Positions 31,503 through 40,244 of a stretch of 64,000 bases of DNA are shown here, piece by piece. The position numbers and the translations under genes were made by a program. Every line of letters starts with the position of its first letter. Position 1 is the stretch's first letter. The notes under the pieces are model-generated. The model had not been told where the DNA came from and made no database searches. It saw nothing but the letters and a program-made list of their open reading frames with translations. The DNA is taken from NCBI RefSeq assembly GCF_002213425.1, contig NZ_NJGV01000020.1, positions 1 through 64,000 on the forward strand, in the 5' to 3' direction. Source of the DNA: Herbaspirillum aquaticum. Its GTDB lineage: Bacteria > Pseudomonadota > Gammaproteobacteria > Burkholderiales > Burkholderiaceae_D.

Positions 31503-32759
31503 ATGCAATCTCCCGACACCAACTACTCTTACTTCTGTCCCTGCCCGCGCGGCCTGGAAGCGGCCCTGGCCGACGAACTCAACGAGATCGCCCAGCACGC
31601 CGGTCCCGCCGCCAACCTCAAGGTGCACAACCAGGTGCCCGGTGGCGTGCACTGCTCCGGCACCCTGCTGGCGGCCTACCAGATGAACCTGCACTCGCGC
31701 ATCGCCAGCCGCGTGCTGCTGCGCATGGGACATGGTTCCTACAAGAACGAGAACGACATCTACGACCTCACCCTGGCGCAAGCCTGGGAAGACTGGTTCA
31801 AGGTCTCCCACACCATCCGCGTGGACCTGACCGCCGTGAAGTCGCCGCTGCGCAGCCTGGAGTTCAGCACCCTCAAGATCAAGGATGCGATCTGCGACCG
31901 CTTCCTGGACCAGTTCAAGCTGCGTCCTTCGGTGAACACGCGCACGCCTGACATGCGCATCGCCGGTTTCGTCGATGCCCACAATTTCACGGTCTATCTC
32001 GATACCTCCGGCGAGGCGCTCTTCAAGCGCGGCTGGCGCGAAGAAACCGGTGACGCGCCACTGCGCGAAAACCTGGCGGCGGGCCTCTTGCGCACCGCAG
32101 GCTGGAAGCCGGGCGTGCCGCTGTTCGATCCCATGTGCGGTTCCGGCACCATCCTGGCCGAAGCCGCGCAGATCATCGCCGGCGTGCCGCCGGGCGCACG
32201 CCGCCGCTTCGCCTTCGAGAAGTTCAGCAACTTCGATGCCGATGCCTGGTTCGCCATCAAGGGCGATTTCAAACCCAATCCGATTCCGACCACGCCTACG
32301 CTCTTCGGCAGCGACATCTCCGGCGACATGGTGGAACTGACCCGCAAGAACCTGGTGCGCGCCGGGGTGCACTTCGAGGTACCGCTGAAGCAGATCGAAG
32401 CACAGGAAATCAAGCCGCCGGTCGATGCCGAGGGCAAGCCGCTGGTCGGCATCATCCTCTCCAATCCGCCTTACGGTGAGCGTATCGGCGTGCGCGGCGA
32501 CCGCGCCTTGCCGACCGAGGAATTGTTCGCGCAGTTCTTCAGCGCCTTCTCCAGCACCTTGAAGCAGCGCTTTGCGGGCTGGAGCGTATTCCTGTTCTCG
32601 GCCGACCTCGGCCTGCCCAAGCTGATGCGCCTGAAGGAAGCCCGCAAGACGCCGTTCTTCAACGGTGCCCTGGAATGCCGCCTGTTCCGCTTCGACATGG
32701 TGGCCGGCTACAACCGCCGCGAGGAAGCCAAGCCGGTCCCGCGCGACAGCGAAGACTGA
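31503..32759 (+). CDS. THUMP-domain 23S rRNA guanine-N2 methyltransferase (RlmL-type)
   Basis: A 418-residue methyltransferase. The N-terminal THUMP RNA-binding region spans about residues 1-170. The SAM-binding motif is FDPMCGSGTILAEAA near residue 205, and the catalytic motif IV is SNPPYGER near residue 322. The layout matches the N-terminal half of RlmKL (YcbY), which methylates guanine 2445 of 23S rRNA, or the related YpsC family. The second methyltransferase domain of E. coli RlmKL is absent, so this is the single-function form common in other bacteria. Confidence 0.88.
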   Translation: MQSPDTNYSYFCPCPRGLEAALADELNEIAQHAGPAANLKVHNQVPGGVHCSGTLLAAYQMNLHSRIASRVLLRMGHGSYKNENDIYDLTLAQAWEDWFKVSHTIRVDLTAVKSPLRSLEFSTLKIKDAICDRFLDQFKLRPSVNTRTPDMRIAGFVDAHNFTVYLDTSGEALFKRGWREETGDAPLRENLAAGLLRTAGWKPGVPLFDPMCGSGTILAEAAQIIAGVPPGARRRFAFEKFSNFDADAWFAIKGDFKPNPIPTTPTLFGSDISGDMVELTRKNLVRAGVHFEVPLKQIEAQEIKPPVDAEGKPLVGIILSNPPYGERIGVRGDRALPTEELFAQFFSAFSSTLKQRFAGWSVFLFSADLGLPKLMRLKEARKTPFFNGALECRLFRFDMVAGYNRREEAKPVPRDSED

Positions 32760-32771
32760 TCCTCTCCGGCG

Positions 32772-32811
32772 CGGGTGGATTGTCAACCTCCCCAAGACAA
32801 TCCATCCCGCC
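32772..32811. repeat. Inverted repeat after the rRNA methyltransferase gene
   Basis: GCGGGTGGATTGTC and GACAATCCATCCCGC form a stem of 14-15 pairs with one bulge and a loop of 11 bases. It lacks a T-tract on either strand, so it is not a classic terminator. It could stabilise the upstream mRNA end. Confidence 0.5.
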
Positions 32812-32934
32812 GCAGCCGGTTTATCCGGCCTGCGTTCTTCCCTACAGTGTGGACTTGGACAATGCCGTTGCGCACGCAAGATAAAGCGCAACGCTGGCCA
32901 TCCTTCATCCACTCCACACTTTTCCGGGATCTCC

Positions 32935-33351
32935 ATGACCACCGTTACCGTCAACACCCGCGCCGACTACGCCGCCTTCCTGCTGCGCGTTACCATGGGC
33001 ATTTTCTTCCTGGTCCACGCCGGCCTGAAACTGTTCGTCTTCACGCCCGCCGGGACCGTCGGCTTCTTTGCCTCGCTGGGCGTACCAGGCTGGTTCGCCT
33101 ATCCGGTCATCGCATTGGAAGTCATCGGGGGCATCGCGCTGGTGCTGGGTATCTATGGCCGCTGGTTGGCCCTGCCGCTGGCCGCCGACCTGCTGGGCGC
33201 GATCGTGCTGGTGCATGGCAAGGCCGGCTTCTTCTTCACCAACCCCAAGGGCGGCTGGGAATACCTGGCGCTGTGGATCGTCGGCCTGATTGCCGTATTC
33301 CTGCTCGGCGATGGCGCCTTTGCCCTCAAGCGTGAAGCGCCGCGCCCATAA
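32935..33351 (+). CDS. DoxX-family membrane protein
   Basis: A 138-residue protein with four membrane segments and the DoxX family blocks LLRVTMGIFFLVHAGLKL and ALEVIGGIALVLGIYGRW. The start at 32935 was chosen because the family fold begins there; the longer frame overlaps the methyltransferase gene. DoxX proteins are inner-membrane subunits with redox or stress roles, and no specific reaction can be assigned. The dioxygenase gene follows after 84 bases, a pairing seen in other Burkholderiales. Confidence 0.85.
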   Translation: MTTVTVNTRADYAAFLLRVTMGIFFLVHAGLKLFVFTPAGTVGFFASLGVPGWFAYPVIALEVIGGIALVLGIYGRWLALPLAADLLGAIVLVHGKAGFFFTNPKGGWEYLALWIVGLIAVFLLGDGAFALKREAPRP

Positions 33352-33435
33352 CGGCGCCCGCCTCCGACGTCGCCGGGCCGCGCGCCCGGCGTCAATGTTT
33401 TATATCATTCAGCGCATCAGCCAAGGAGTTCCATC

Positions 33436-34281
33436 ATGTCCACCAGCAACCTCACCGACAGCTTCACCCTGCCTTCACTGTTCGTCTCGCACGGCTCGCC
33501 CATGCTGGCCGTGGAACCGGGCCGCACCGGCCCGCTGCTGGCGGGCATCGGCGCGACGCTGCCGCGTCCGCGTGGCATCGTGATGGTGTCGCCGCACTGG
33601 GAGACCTTCACGCCGCGCGTGGGCAACCAGGCCAAGCCGCGCGTGATCCATGATTTCGGCGGCTTCCCGCAGGCGCTGTATGAACTGGACTATCCCGCCC
33701 CCGGGGCACCGGCGCTGGCCGAGCATGTGGCGCAGCGCCTGCGTGACGGCGGCCTGCCGGCCAATACCGATGGCGGCTGGGGACTCGATCACGGGGCCTG
33801 GGTGCCGCTGCGCTATCTCTACCCGCACGCCGATGTGCCGGTGATCCAGCTCTCGCTGCAATCGCAGCAGCCCCCCGAATATCACTATCAGGTCGGCCGC
33901 CTGCTGGCGCCCCTGGCCAAGGAAGGCATCCTGCTGGTCGGCTCGGGCAGCTTCACGCACAACCTGCGCGAACTGCGCCGCAACGAGATCGAGGGCGGCG
34001 ATGCGCCGCATACGCTGGAATTCCTGCGCTGGTTCCTGGAACGCATGCAGGCCGGTGACCTGCAGGCCCTGTTCGGCTACCGGACCACGGCCCCGCATGC
34101 GGTGCGCACGCATCCCAGCGACGAACACCTGCTGAGCCTGTTCTTCGCCATGGGCGCAGCCGATGACTGGACCCAGCTGGTTCACCTCGACAGCGGTTCG
34201 ACGTATCATAGCCTGCGCATGGACGCCTTCGCCTTCGGCACCGGCTCCCGCCTGCTGGCACAACTTCCGGCAGCTGCCTGA
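33436..34281 (+). CDS. Class III extradiol dioxygenase, 4,5-DOPA-dioxygenase type
   Basis: A 281-residue LigB-type extradiol dioxygenase like YgiD of E. coli. The likely metal ligands are in FVSHGSPML, VSPHWE and the later VGSGSFTHN; WGLDHGAWVPLRYLYP is the family core. It opens a catechol ring next to a hydroxyl using oxygen and a ferrous or zinc centre. The natural substrate of bacterial members is uncertain. A GGAGTTCC site precedes the ATG. The LysR gene downstream is 53 bases away and may be cotranscribed. Confidence 0.88.
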   Translation: MSTSNLTDSFTLPSLFVSHGSPMLAVEPGRTGPLLAGIGATLPRPRGIVMVSPHWETFTPRVGNQAKPRVIHDFGGFPQALYELDYPAPGAPALAEHVAQRLRDGGLPANTDGGWGLDHGAWVPLRYLYPHADVPVIQLSLQSQQPPEYHYQVGRLLAPLAKEGILLVGSGSFTHNLRELRRNEIEGGDAPHTLEFLRWFLERMQAGDLQALFGYRTTAPHAVRTHPSDEHLLSLFFAMGAADDWTQLVHLDSGSTYHSLRMDAFAFGTGSRLLAQLPAAA

Positions 34282-34334
34282 GCGGCCGTCTTTCCGGACG
34301 GCGCCAGCGCGGCGCCATCTGGGGAAAAGACAAG

Positions 34335-35246
34335 TTGAACAAACTGCGCGAAATCGAATGCTTCATCGCCGTGGCCGACCTCGGCAGCTTCGTCAAGGCG
34401 GCCGATGCGCTGGGCATTTCCAAGGCCGCCGTCTCGCGCACGGTACTGGAACTGGAAGCGCGCCTGGGTTCGCGCCTGATGCAACGGACCACGCGCCGGC
34501 TCTCGCTGACCGAAGCCGGCAGCCTCTATCTGGAACGCTGCAAGCAGATAGTTGCAGCATTGGAAGAAGCCGATGACCTGCTCCTGGCCGGCAGCGCCAA
34601 ACCCGCTGGCCTGCTGCGCATCAACGCCCCGGTGACCTTCGGTATCCTGCATCTCGCACCGCTGTGGCCGATCTTCCTGGAACGCCATCCGGAAGTGGAA
34701 CTGGACATCACCCTGTCGGACCGCATCGTCGACATCATCGATGAAGGCTATGACCTGGCGATCCGCATCGCCCGGCTGGCCGATTCCACGCTGATCCACC
34801 GCAAGCTCACCAGCACCAGCCTGCCCATCTGCGCTTCGCCGGCCTACCTCGAAGCGCACGGCACGCCGCGCCATCCACACGAGCTGGCACAACACCAGGT
34901 CATCAGCTACAGCTACAACCACGGCAAGGACGAGTGGCAATTCAGCGGACCGGAAGGTCCGGTGAGCGTGCGCGTCAATGCACGCATGCACGTCAACAAT
35001 GGCGACAGCTGCGTGCAGGCGGCGCTGGGCGGCATCGGCATCACGCGCCAGCCGACCTTCATGATCGACCAGTACCTGCGCAGCGGGCAGCTGGTTCCCA
35101 TCCTCTCCGATTACACCGCGCCGGACCTCGGCATCTATGCGGTCTACCCCAGCCGCGCGCATCTCCCGGCCAAGGTCAGGGCGATGCTGGATTTTCTGTC
35201 CGAAGCCTTCGCGCAGGTGCACTGGTCCGGACCGACCGAGGCCTGA
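34335..35246 (+). CDS. LysR-family transcription regulator
   Basis: A 303-residue LysR regulator. The helix-turn-helix is in residues 16-40 (ADALGISKAAVSRTVLELEARLG), followed by the AaeR/DhcR-type ligand domain with LLRINAPVTFGILHLAPLWP. The start codon is TTG at 34335, supported by GGGGAAAAGA upstream and by the exact match to the usual LysR beginning. It reads in the same direction as the dioxygenase gene, unlike the divergent arrangement common for LysR genes. Confidence 0.88.
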   Translation: MNKLREIECFIAVADLGSFVKAADALGISKAAVSRTVLELEARLGSRLMQRTTRRLSLTEAGSLYLERCKQIVAALEEADDLLLAGSAKPAGLLRINAPVTFGILHLAPLWPIFLERHPEVELDITLSDRIVDIIDEGYDLAIRIARLADSTLIHRKLTSTSLPICASPAYLEAHGTPRHPHELAQHQVISYSYNHGKDEWQFSGPEGPVSVRVNARMHVNNGDSCVQAALGGIGITRQPTFMIDQYLRSGQLVPILSDYTAPDLGIYAVYPSRAHLPAKVRAMLDFLSEAFAQVHWSGPTEA

Positions 35247-35587
35247 TCGCCTGATCGCCTGATTGCCCGATCCCTCGGCGATAGCAACGCAGAGGTTCTC
35301 GCAGGGCGCCCACGCTCTCCCGCAGGCTGGCTTGAACGGCAGCCATGCATAATTTTCATGCATCCTCACACCAGCTTGCAGGCTCGTCTTGCGGACGCTG
35401 CACTGGCGCGCAATTGCAGTGGAGCAGACCGGCGCATGCGATTGCGGCTCGCTTTCCGGCGGGCCTGTCCGGGCCGAAATGCCATTGACACACCGTCTTC
35501 TATCGTCGACATTGACCATATGGCGAACGCTTTGTCCATATATTGAACAAAGTCCCGATTCAATAGAAGAACCTCAGGAGACCCCAC
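35247..35587 (+). promoter_or_regulatory. Regulatory region before the catabolic cluster
   Basis: There is no convincing gene in these 341 bases. Near the right end an inverted repeat, CTTTGT (35530-35535) and ACAAAG (35547-35552), spans 23 bases with an 11-base centre and lies about 35 bases before the cupin gene. Its place suits an operator for the IclR regulator of the cluster. TTGACA and TTGACC hexamers occur at 35485 and 35512 without a well-spaced -10. Confidence 0.42.
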
Positions 35588-36124
35588 ATGACTGCCAACG
35601 GCACCCCCATGCCCGCCGACCAGAAGATGAAGCCCTACCAGCTCCCCAACCCCAAGGAAGCGCCGCTGGAAATCGTGGTCAATCCGGCCGTGCCGGAGGA
35701 CGAACGCATCTGGGTGCCGCAGGCGGAGAACGTGTGGTTCCGTCCGCTGTGCCTGAATGTCTCGCAGGGCTACTGGACCAACCTGCTGCGCGTGCGCAAG
35801 TCCGGCGTGCTCTCGCGCCACCGTCATCCCGCACCGGTGCATGGCATGGTGCTCAAAGGCCGCTGGCGCTACCTGGAACACGACTGGATCGCCGAACAGG
35901 GCAGCTACGTCTTCGAGCCGCCTGGCGAGACTCACACCCTCTACGTCCCTGAAGACGTGGAAGAGATGATCACCTACTTCCACATCACCGGCGTGATGTT
36001 CTATTGCGATCCCTGGGGCAAGTTCGAAGGCTACGAGGATGTCTTCACCAAGCTCGACATGTGCCGCAAGCACTATGAAGCGGTTGGACTGGGCAGCGAT
36101 TACGTCAATCGCTTCGTACGCTGA
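35588..36124 (+). CDS. Cupin dioxygenase of the 2,4'-dihydroxyacetophenone dioxygenase family
   Basis: A 178-residue single-domain cupin. The metal-binding motif 1 is SRHRHPAPVHGMVLKGRWRY near residue 76, with two or three histidines, and motif 2 is EPPGETHTLYVPEDVEEM. Members of this family cleave a carbon-carbon bond next to a carbonyl in aromatic ketones, using iron and oxygen. The substrate here is unknown. It is the first gene of a cluster with two SDRs, an MFS carrier and an IclR regulator. A CTCAGGAGAC site precedes the start. Confidence 0.75.
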   Translation: MTANGTPMPADQKMKPYQLPNPKEAPLEIVVNPAVPEDERIWVPQAENVWFRPLCLNVSQGYWTNLLRVRKSGVLSRHRHPAPVHGMVLKGRWRYLEHDWIAEQGSYVFEPPGETHTLYVPEDVEEMITYFHITGVMFYCDPWGKFEGYEDVFTKLDMCRKHYEAVGLGSDYVNRFVR

Positions 36125-36135
36125 GGATGCATGAA

Positions 36136-36870
36136 ATGACTTATCCTCGCGCCTCCCATGACTTTGCCGACTGCGTGGCCGTGGTCACCGGCGGCCATGG
36201 CGGCATCGGTGCGGCCATCAGCGCACGCCTGGCCGCGGGCGGCGCGCAGGTGGTCGTCTGGGACCAGCAGCATGATGCTGCCTCGCCCTATCGGCAAGAA
36301 AGCCTCGACATCACCGATGCCGCTGCGGTCATGCAGGCCGCACAGCAACTGCTGGCCGAGACCGGACGCATCGATTTCCTCATCAACAACGCCGGTTACG
36401 CCGGCCCTACCGTGCCGCTGGACGAGTACGACGTCGCCCAATGGCACTGCATCGTGCAGGTCAACCTGATGGGCGTCTTCCATGCCTGCCGCAGTGTGAC
36501 GCCGGCCATGCGCGCAGCCGGACGCGGACGCATCGTCAACATCGCCTCGCTGGCCGGCAAGGAAGGCACACCCAATGCCTCGGCCTACAGCGCTGCCAAG
36601 GCAGGCGTCCTGGCGCTGACCAAGTCCCTGGGCAAGGAGCTGGCCGAGACCGGCGTGCTGGTCAACGCCATTGCCCCGGCGGCCGTCAAGACCGCGCTGC
36701 TGGAGCAGATGTCGCCAGCCCATGTGCAGACCATGATCGCCAAGAGCCCCATGCATCGCCTGGGCACGGTCGATGAGGTCGCCGACATGTGCGCATGGCT
36801 GTGCTCCGGGTCCTGCAGCTTCAACACCGGCGCCGTATTCGATCTTTCGGGCGGGCGCGCAACGTACTGA
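36136..36870 (+). CDS. Short-chain dehydrogenase/reductase
   Basis: A 244-residue classical SDR. The cofactor loop is VVTGGHGGIGAAI, the NNAG block is LINNAGYAGP, and the catalytic serine, tyrosine and lysine are in NIASLAG and AYSAAKAG. The C-terminal loop has FNTGAVFDLSGGRATY, as in many sugar-acid or secondary-alcohol dehydrogenases. The start at 36136 is preferred to 36127 because GAGG sits nine bases before it, but the earlier ATG is in frame. It follows the cupin gene within a dozen bases. Confidence 0.88.
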   Translation: MTYPRASHDFADCVAVVTGGHGGIGAAISARLAAGGAQVVVWDQQHDAASPYRQESLDITDAAAVMQAAQQLLAETGRIDFLINNAGYAGPTVPLDEYDVAQWHCIVQVNLMGVFHACRSVTPAMRAAGRGRIVNIASLAGKEGTPNASAYSAAKAGVLALTKSLGKELAETGVLVNAIAPAAVKTALLEQMSPAHVQTMIAKSPMHRLGTVDEVADMCAWLCSGSCSFNTGAVFDLSGGRATY

Positions 36871-37109
36871 GCGGCTTGCCGCTCGACCACACGAATCATC
36901 CGGGCAAACAAGGATCGCATGCCGGGGCAGGCAGAAGCCGCCCAGGCAGCGCCGGAAGAGCAACACGCAGGGACGGACTCCACACCGTCCTCAAGACCGC
37001 ATCCTTGCATGACGCTTCGGCCATGTCATCGACAGCGAGCTCCGCAATAGACGGAGCCGGCACGAAGCACGCCAATGGCATTGACTCATTCACACTGGAG
37101 ACGTAACCC

Positions 37110-38399
37110 ATGGAAGTCCAAAAGGAAAAGAGCCCCCGGCTCAAACGCATACAGCTCGTGGCACTGAGCTTCCTGATGCTGGCAGGCATCGTCAACTACC
37201 TCGACCGCAGCACGCTGTCCATCGCCAACCACTCGGTGAGCCAGGAGCTCAACCTCTCGGCCTCGCAGATGGGCCTGTTGCTGTCGGCCTTCTCGCTGGC
37301 CTATGCCTTCTCGCAATTGCCCATCGGCGCCATGCTCGACAAGTTCGGCGCGCGCGTGATGCTGGGCGCGGGCATGTTCATCTGGTCGGTGGCACAGCTG
37401 GCGGGGGGCTTCGTGAGCAGCCTGCAGCAGTTCCTGGTGGCACGGGTGTTCCTCGGCCTGGGTGAGGCGCCACAGTTCCCGGCCGGCGCCAAGGTGGTCT
37501 CGGAATGGTTTGCCATGCGCGAGCGCGGCGGGCCGACCGGCATCTTCGTGGCCTCCTCCACCATCGGACCGGCGCTGGCGCCGCCCATCCTCACGATCCT
37601 GATGCTCTCCTTCGGCTGGCGCATGATGTTCGTCATCATGGGCGTACTGGGCATCGCCGTGTCGGTGGGCTGGTACCTGTTTTACCGGAATCGCAACGAA
37701 GTCCAGCTCACTCCCTCCGAGGTGCTGTACCTGGCCGATGACCATGACAACGACCCCAACGCCAATGCCAAACTGAGCTGGTCCGAATGGAAGAGCCTCT
37801 TCACCTATCGCACCACCTGGGGCATGCTGTTCGGCTTCATGGGCGTGATCTACATGGTGTGGCTGTACCTCACCTGGCTGCCCGCCTACCTGGAACATGA
37901 GCGCCATCTCTCCATCGCGCGCACCGGCTGGGTGGTGGTGATTCCCTACATCTTCGGCACGCTCGGCATGCTCTCCTCGGGCTACATCGCCGATGGCCTG
38001 ATGAAGCGCGGCATGCCTGCCATCCGCAGCCGCAAGTGGCCGATCTGCGCGGGCTTGATCGGTGCCGGTGCCTTCACCATTCCGGCCGCCTATACGCCCA
38101 GCACCACCATGGCCATCGTCTACATCTCGCTGGCCATGGCCTTCGTGAACATGGCTTCCGGTGGCGCCTGGGCGCTGGTCTCGGTGGCCATTCCGCGGCG
38201 CCTGGTGGCATCGCTGGGCAGCATGCAGAACTTCGGCGGCTATCTCGGCGGATCGCTGGCACCGGTCATCACGGGCGTGGTGGTGGACCAGACCCACTCC
38301 TTCGTCAATGCCCTCCTGATCAGTGCCGCCGTGGCCTTCGCCGCCGCGCTGGTCTACATGTTCGTGGTGGACAAGCCTATCGAGGCACACGCCGCCTGA
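37110..38399 (+). CDS. MFS transporter, anion:cation symporter family
   Basis: A 429-residue transporter with 12 membrane segments. The start region IVNYLDRSTLSIANHSVSQEL and the block ARVFLGLGEAPQFPAGAKVV match the ACS family, which carries hexuronates, galactonate, phthalate and other organic acids with protons. The inter-half loop lies near residues 195-230. It sits in the catabolic cluster between two SDR genes, so it probably brings in the substrate of the pathway. A strong AGACGTAAC-type site precedes the ATG, 239 bases after the first SDR. Confidence 0.88.
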   Translation: MEVQKEKSPRLKRIQLVALSFLMLAGIVNYLDRSTLSIANHSVSQELNLSASQMGLLLSAFSLAYAFSQLPIGAMLDKFGARVMLGAGMFIWSVAQLAGGFVSSLQQFLVARVFLGLGEAPQFPAGAKVVSEWFAMRERGGPTGIFVASSTIGPALAPPILTILMLSFGWRMMFVIMGVLGIAVSVGWYLFYRNRNEVQLTPSEVLYLADDHDNDPNANAKLSWSEWKSLFTYRTTWGMLFGFMGVIYMVWLYLTWLPAYLEHERHLSIARTGWVVVIPYIFGTLGMLSSGYIADGLMKRGMPAIRSRKWPICAGLIGAGAFTIPAAYTPSTTMAIVYISLAMAFVNMASGGAWALVSVAIPRRLVASLGSMQNFGGYLGGSLAPVITGVVVDQTHSFVNALLISAAVAFAAALVYMFVVDKPIEAHAA

Positions 38400-38494
38400 G
38401 GCAAACCTTCACCCGTCAGTAGCCTGACCCGATGCCGCCGCCCGTGGGTAGCGGCATCCAGCCAGTCTCCTGCCACTCACCAGAAGGAATTTTC

Positions 38495-39220
38495 ATGAGC
38501 TTCATTCCCGACCTGCTCCGGGGCAAGACCGCCCTCGTTACCGGCGGCACCCAAGGCATAGGCGCGGCCGTTGCACGCCAGCTCGCCGCACTGGGCGCAC
38601 ACGTCATCGCCGCCGGCCTGCCGCCCTTTGCGCATGAGTCATTCGAGGGCAGCGGCATCACCCTGGCCGAGATGAACGTGGCCAGCGAAGACAGCGTGCG
38701 CGCGGTGCTGGCCAACATCACGCAACTCGATATCGTGGTCAACTGCGCCGGCATCATCAAGCGCGGGGAAGAGCTGGAGACCGAGGTCTTCGAGCAGGTC
38801 ATCGCGGTCAACCTCACCGGCACCATGCGGGTGTGCGCTGCCAGCCGCGAACTGCTCAAGCAATCCGGGGGCTGCATCGTCAATACCGCCTCCATGCTCA
38901 GCTTCTTCGGTGGCGGACTGGTGCCGGGCTACAGCGCCAGCAAGGGCGGCGTGGCGCAGCTGACCAAGTCGCTGGCCATCGCCTATGCGGCCGACGGCAT
39001 CCGCGTCAATGCGGTGGCGCCGGGCTGGATCGCCACCCCGCTCACGCAAGCCCTGCAGGACGATCCCGTACGCGCCGGACCGATCCTGGCGCGCACACCG
39101 CTGGGCCGCTGGGGCAAGCCGGAAGACATCGGCCAGGTGGTCGCTTTCCTGTGTTCACCGGCGGCCTCCTTCATGACCGGTGCCATCGTGCCGGTCGATG
39201 GCGGCTATCTGGTGGCCTGA
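38495..39220 (+). CDS. Short-chain dehydrogenase/reductase
   Basis: A 241-residue classical SDR with GGTQGIGAAVARQL, NCAGIIKRGEE, NTASMLSF and the catalytic GYSASKGG. It resembles 2-deoxy-D-gluconate or galactonate-type dehydrogenases in overall layout, but the substrate is not clear. The start at 38495 follows AGAAGGAATTTTC; a longer upstream frame has no ribosome site. It is the last structural gene of the cluster and is followed by an intrinsic terminator. Confidence 0.88.
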   Translation: MSFIPDLLRGKTALVTGGTQGIGAAVARQLAALGAHVIAAGLPPFAHESFEGSGITLAEMNVASEDSVRAVLANITQLDIVVNCAGIIKRGEELETEVFEQVIAVNLTGTMRVCAASRELLKQSGGCIVNTASMLSFFGGGLVPGYSASKGGVAQLTKSLAIAYAADGIRVNAVAPGWIATPLTQALQDDPVRAGPILARTPLGRWGKPEDIGQVVAFLCSPAASFMTGAIVPVDGGYLVA

Positions 39221-39255
39221 CGCCACCGCAACGCTTTCACGTGCAATGCCATTTG

Positions 39256-39289
39256 CCCGCGCCGGCTCCAGACGGCGCGGGATTTTTTG
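39256..39289 (+). terminator. Intrinsic terminator after the second SDR
   Basis: A nine-pair perfect stem, CCCGCGCCG and CGGCGCGGG, is followed by ATTTTTTG. It ends the cupin-SDR-MFS-SDR transcript before the IclR gene. Confidence 0.9.
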
Positions 39290-39303
39290 CAGGTGGGCTC
39301 GGC

Positions 39304-39309
39304 TATAAT
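39304..39309 (+). promoter_or_regulatory. -10 element of the iclR-family gene
   Basis: A perfect TATAAT lies 105 bases before the start codon and 15 bases upstream of the tandem repeats. The -35 box is not clear, so only the -10 is given. Confidence 0.5.
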
Positions 39310-39323
39310 CTGGCCCGAAATCG

Positions 39324-39371
39324 GTACGGAATTCTGTACGGATTTTCGTACTGAATCTTGTACGCAATCCT
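39324..39371 (+). repeat. Four tandem 12-bp repeats at the iclR promoter
   Basis: Four adjoining 12-base units begin at 39324, 39336, 39348 and 39360 and read GTACGGAATTCT, GTACGGATTTTC, GTACTGAATCTT and GTACGCAATCCT. Each starts with GTAC. They begin just downstream of a TATAAT box, a place where a bound repressor would block transcription. They are probably operator half-sites for the IclR protein encoded next. Confidence 0.7.
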
Positions 39372-39413
39372 GCCCCTGTCCTTGATCCACTCCTGCCCCA
39401 CGATCCCGCGCTC

Positions 39414-40208
39414 ATGCCCGACCACGACAAACAAGCTGACGACAACAAGATCGCGGGCACGGCCGCCTTCTCCAAGTTCATGGCGGTGCTGCAGCTGATC
39501 GCCGATCAGGAAGCGCCCCTCTCCATTGCGCAGCTGGCGGCGCTGTCGGGCTATCCGCGCCCCACGGTCTATCGCATCCTCGGCGCGCTCATGGCCGAGG
39601 GCATGGTGGTGGAGAACCCGCGCAGCAGGCAATATGAAGTCGGACCGCGCCTGATCCATCTGGCCAGCCGCGCCTGGGACCGCAGCGACATCCGTACCAC
39701 GGCCATCGAGCCGTTGCGCCAGCTGCGCGACATCACGCGCGAGACCGTGCACCTGGCCGTGCCCAGCGACCACAGCATGGTCTACATCGAGAAACTGGAA
39801 AGTCCGCAAGCCGTGCGCATGGATTCGCGCATCGGGACCCGCGTGACCTTGTATTCGAGTTCAGTGGGCAAAGCCTACCTGGCCGCACTGGAACAAGCGC
39901 AGCGCGAACGCCTGATGCGCGCGCTGCATCTGCAAGCCTTCACGGCCAACACGCACACCACGCTGGAGGCCCTGCGCGCCGATGTCGAAGAGACCCGCAC
40001 GCGCGGCTACGCCGAAGACCGCGAAGAGAACGAAGCCCAGATCTTTTGCTACGGCGCCGCCATCATCGGTGCGGATGGCGTACCGGTGGCCTGCGTGAGC
40101 GTGAGCATTCCGCTGTATCGCCGCCTGGCCGATGCGCAGCAGGCCTATGTGATGCCGCTGCTGCAAGCCTGCGCGCACATCTCGCGCAAGCTTGCCGGAC
40201 CGGGCTGA
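39414..40208 (+). CDS. IclR-family transcription regulator of the catabolic cluster
   Basis: A 264-residue IclR-type regulator. The winged helix is at about residues 18-80 with IAQLAALSGYPRPTVYRILGALMAEGMV, followed by the ligand-binding domain with HLAVPSDHSMVYIEKLES and SSSVGKAYLAAL. Family members bind a small aromatic or sugar-acid ligand and repress or activate the neighbouring catabolic genes. Its position after the SDR and carrier genes suggests it controls them. Four tandem repeats near its own promoter point to autoregulation. Confidence 0.88.
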   Translation: MPDHDKQADDNKIAGTAAFSKFMAVLQLIADQEAPLSIAQLAALSGYPRPTVYRILGALMAEGMVVENPRSRQYEVGPRLIHLASRAWDRSDIRTTAIEPLRQLRDITRETVHLAVPSDHSMVYIEKLESPQAVRMDSRIGTRVTLYSSSVGKAYLAALEQAQRERLMRALHLQAFTANTHTTLEALRADVEETRTRGYAEDREENEAQIFCYGAAIIGADGVPVACVSVSIPLYRRLADAQQAYVMPLLQACAHISRKLAGPG

Positions 40209-40244
40209 GTCCGGTCCGATTCTTGCCGCACTGCCCGCAGGCGA

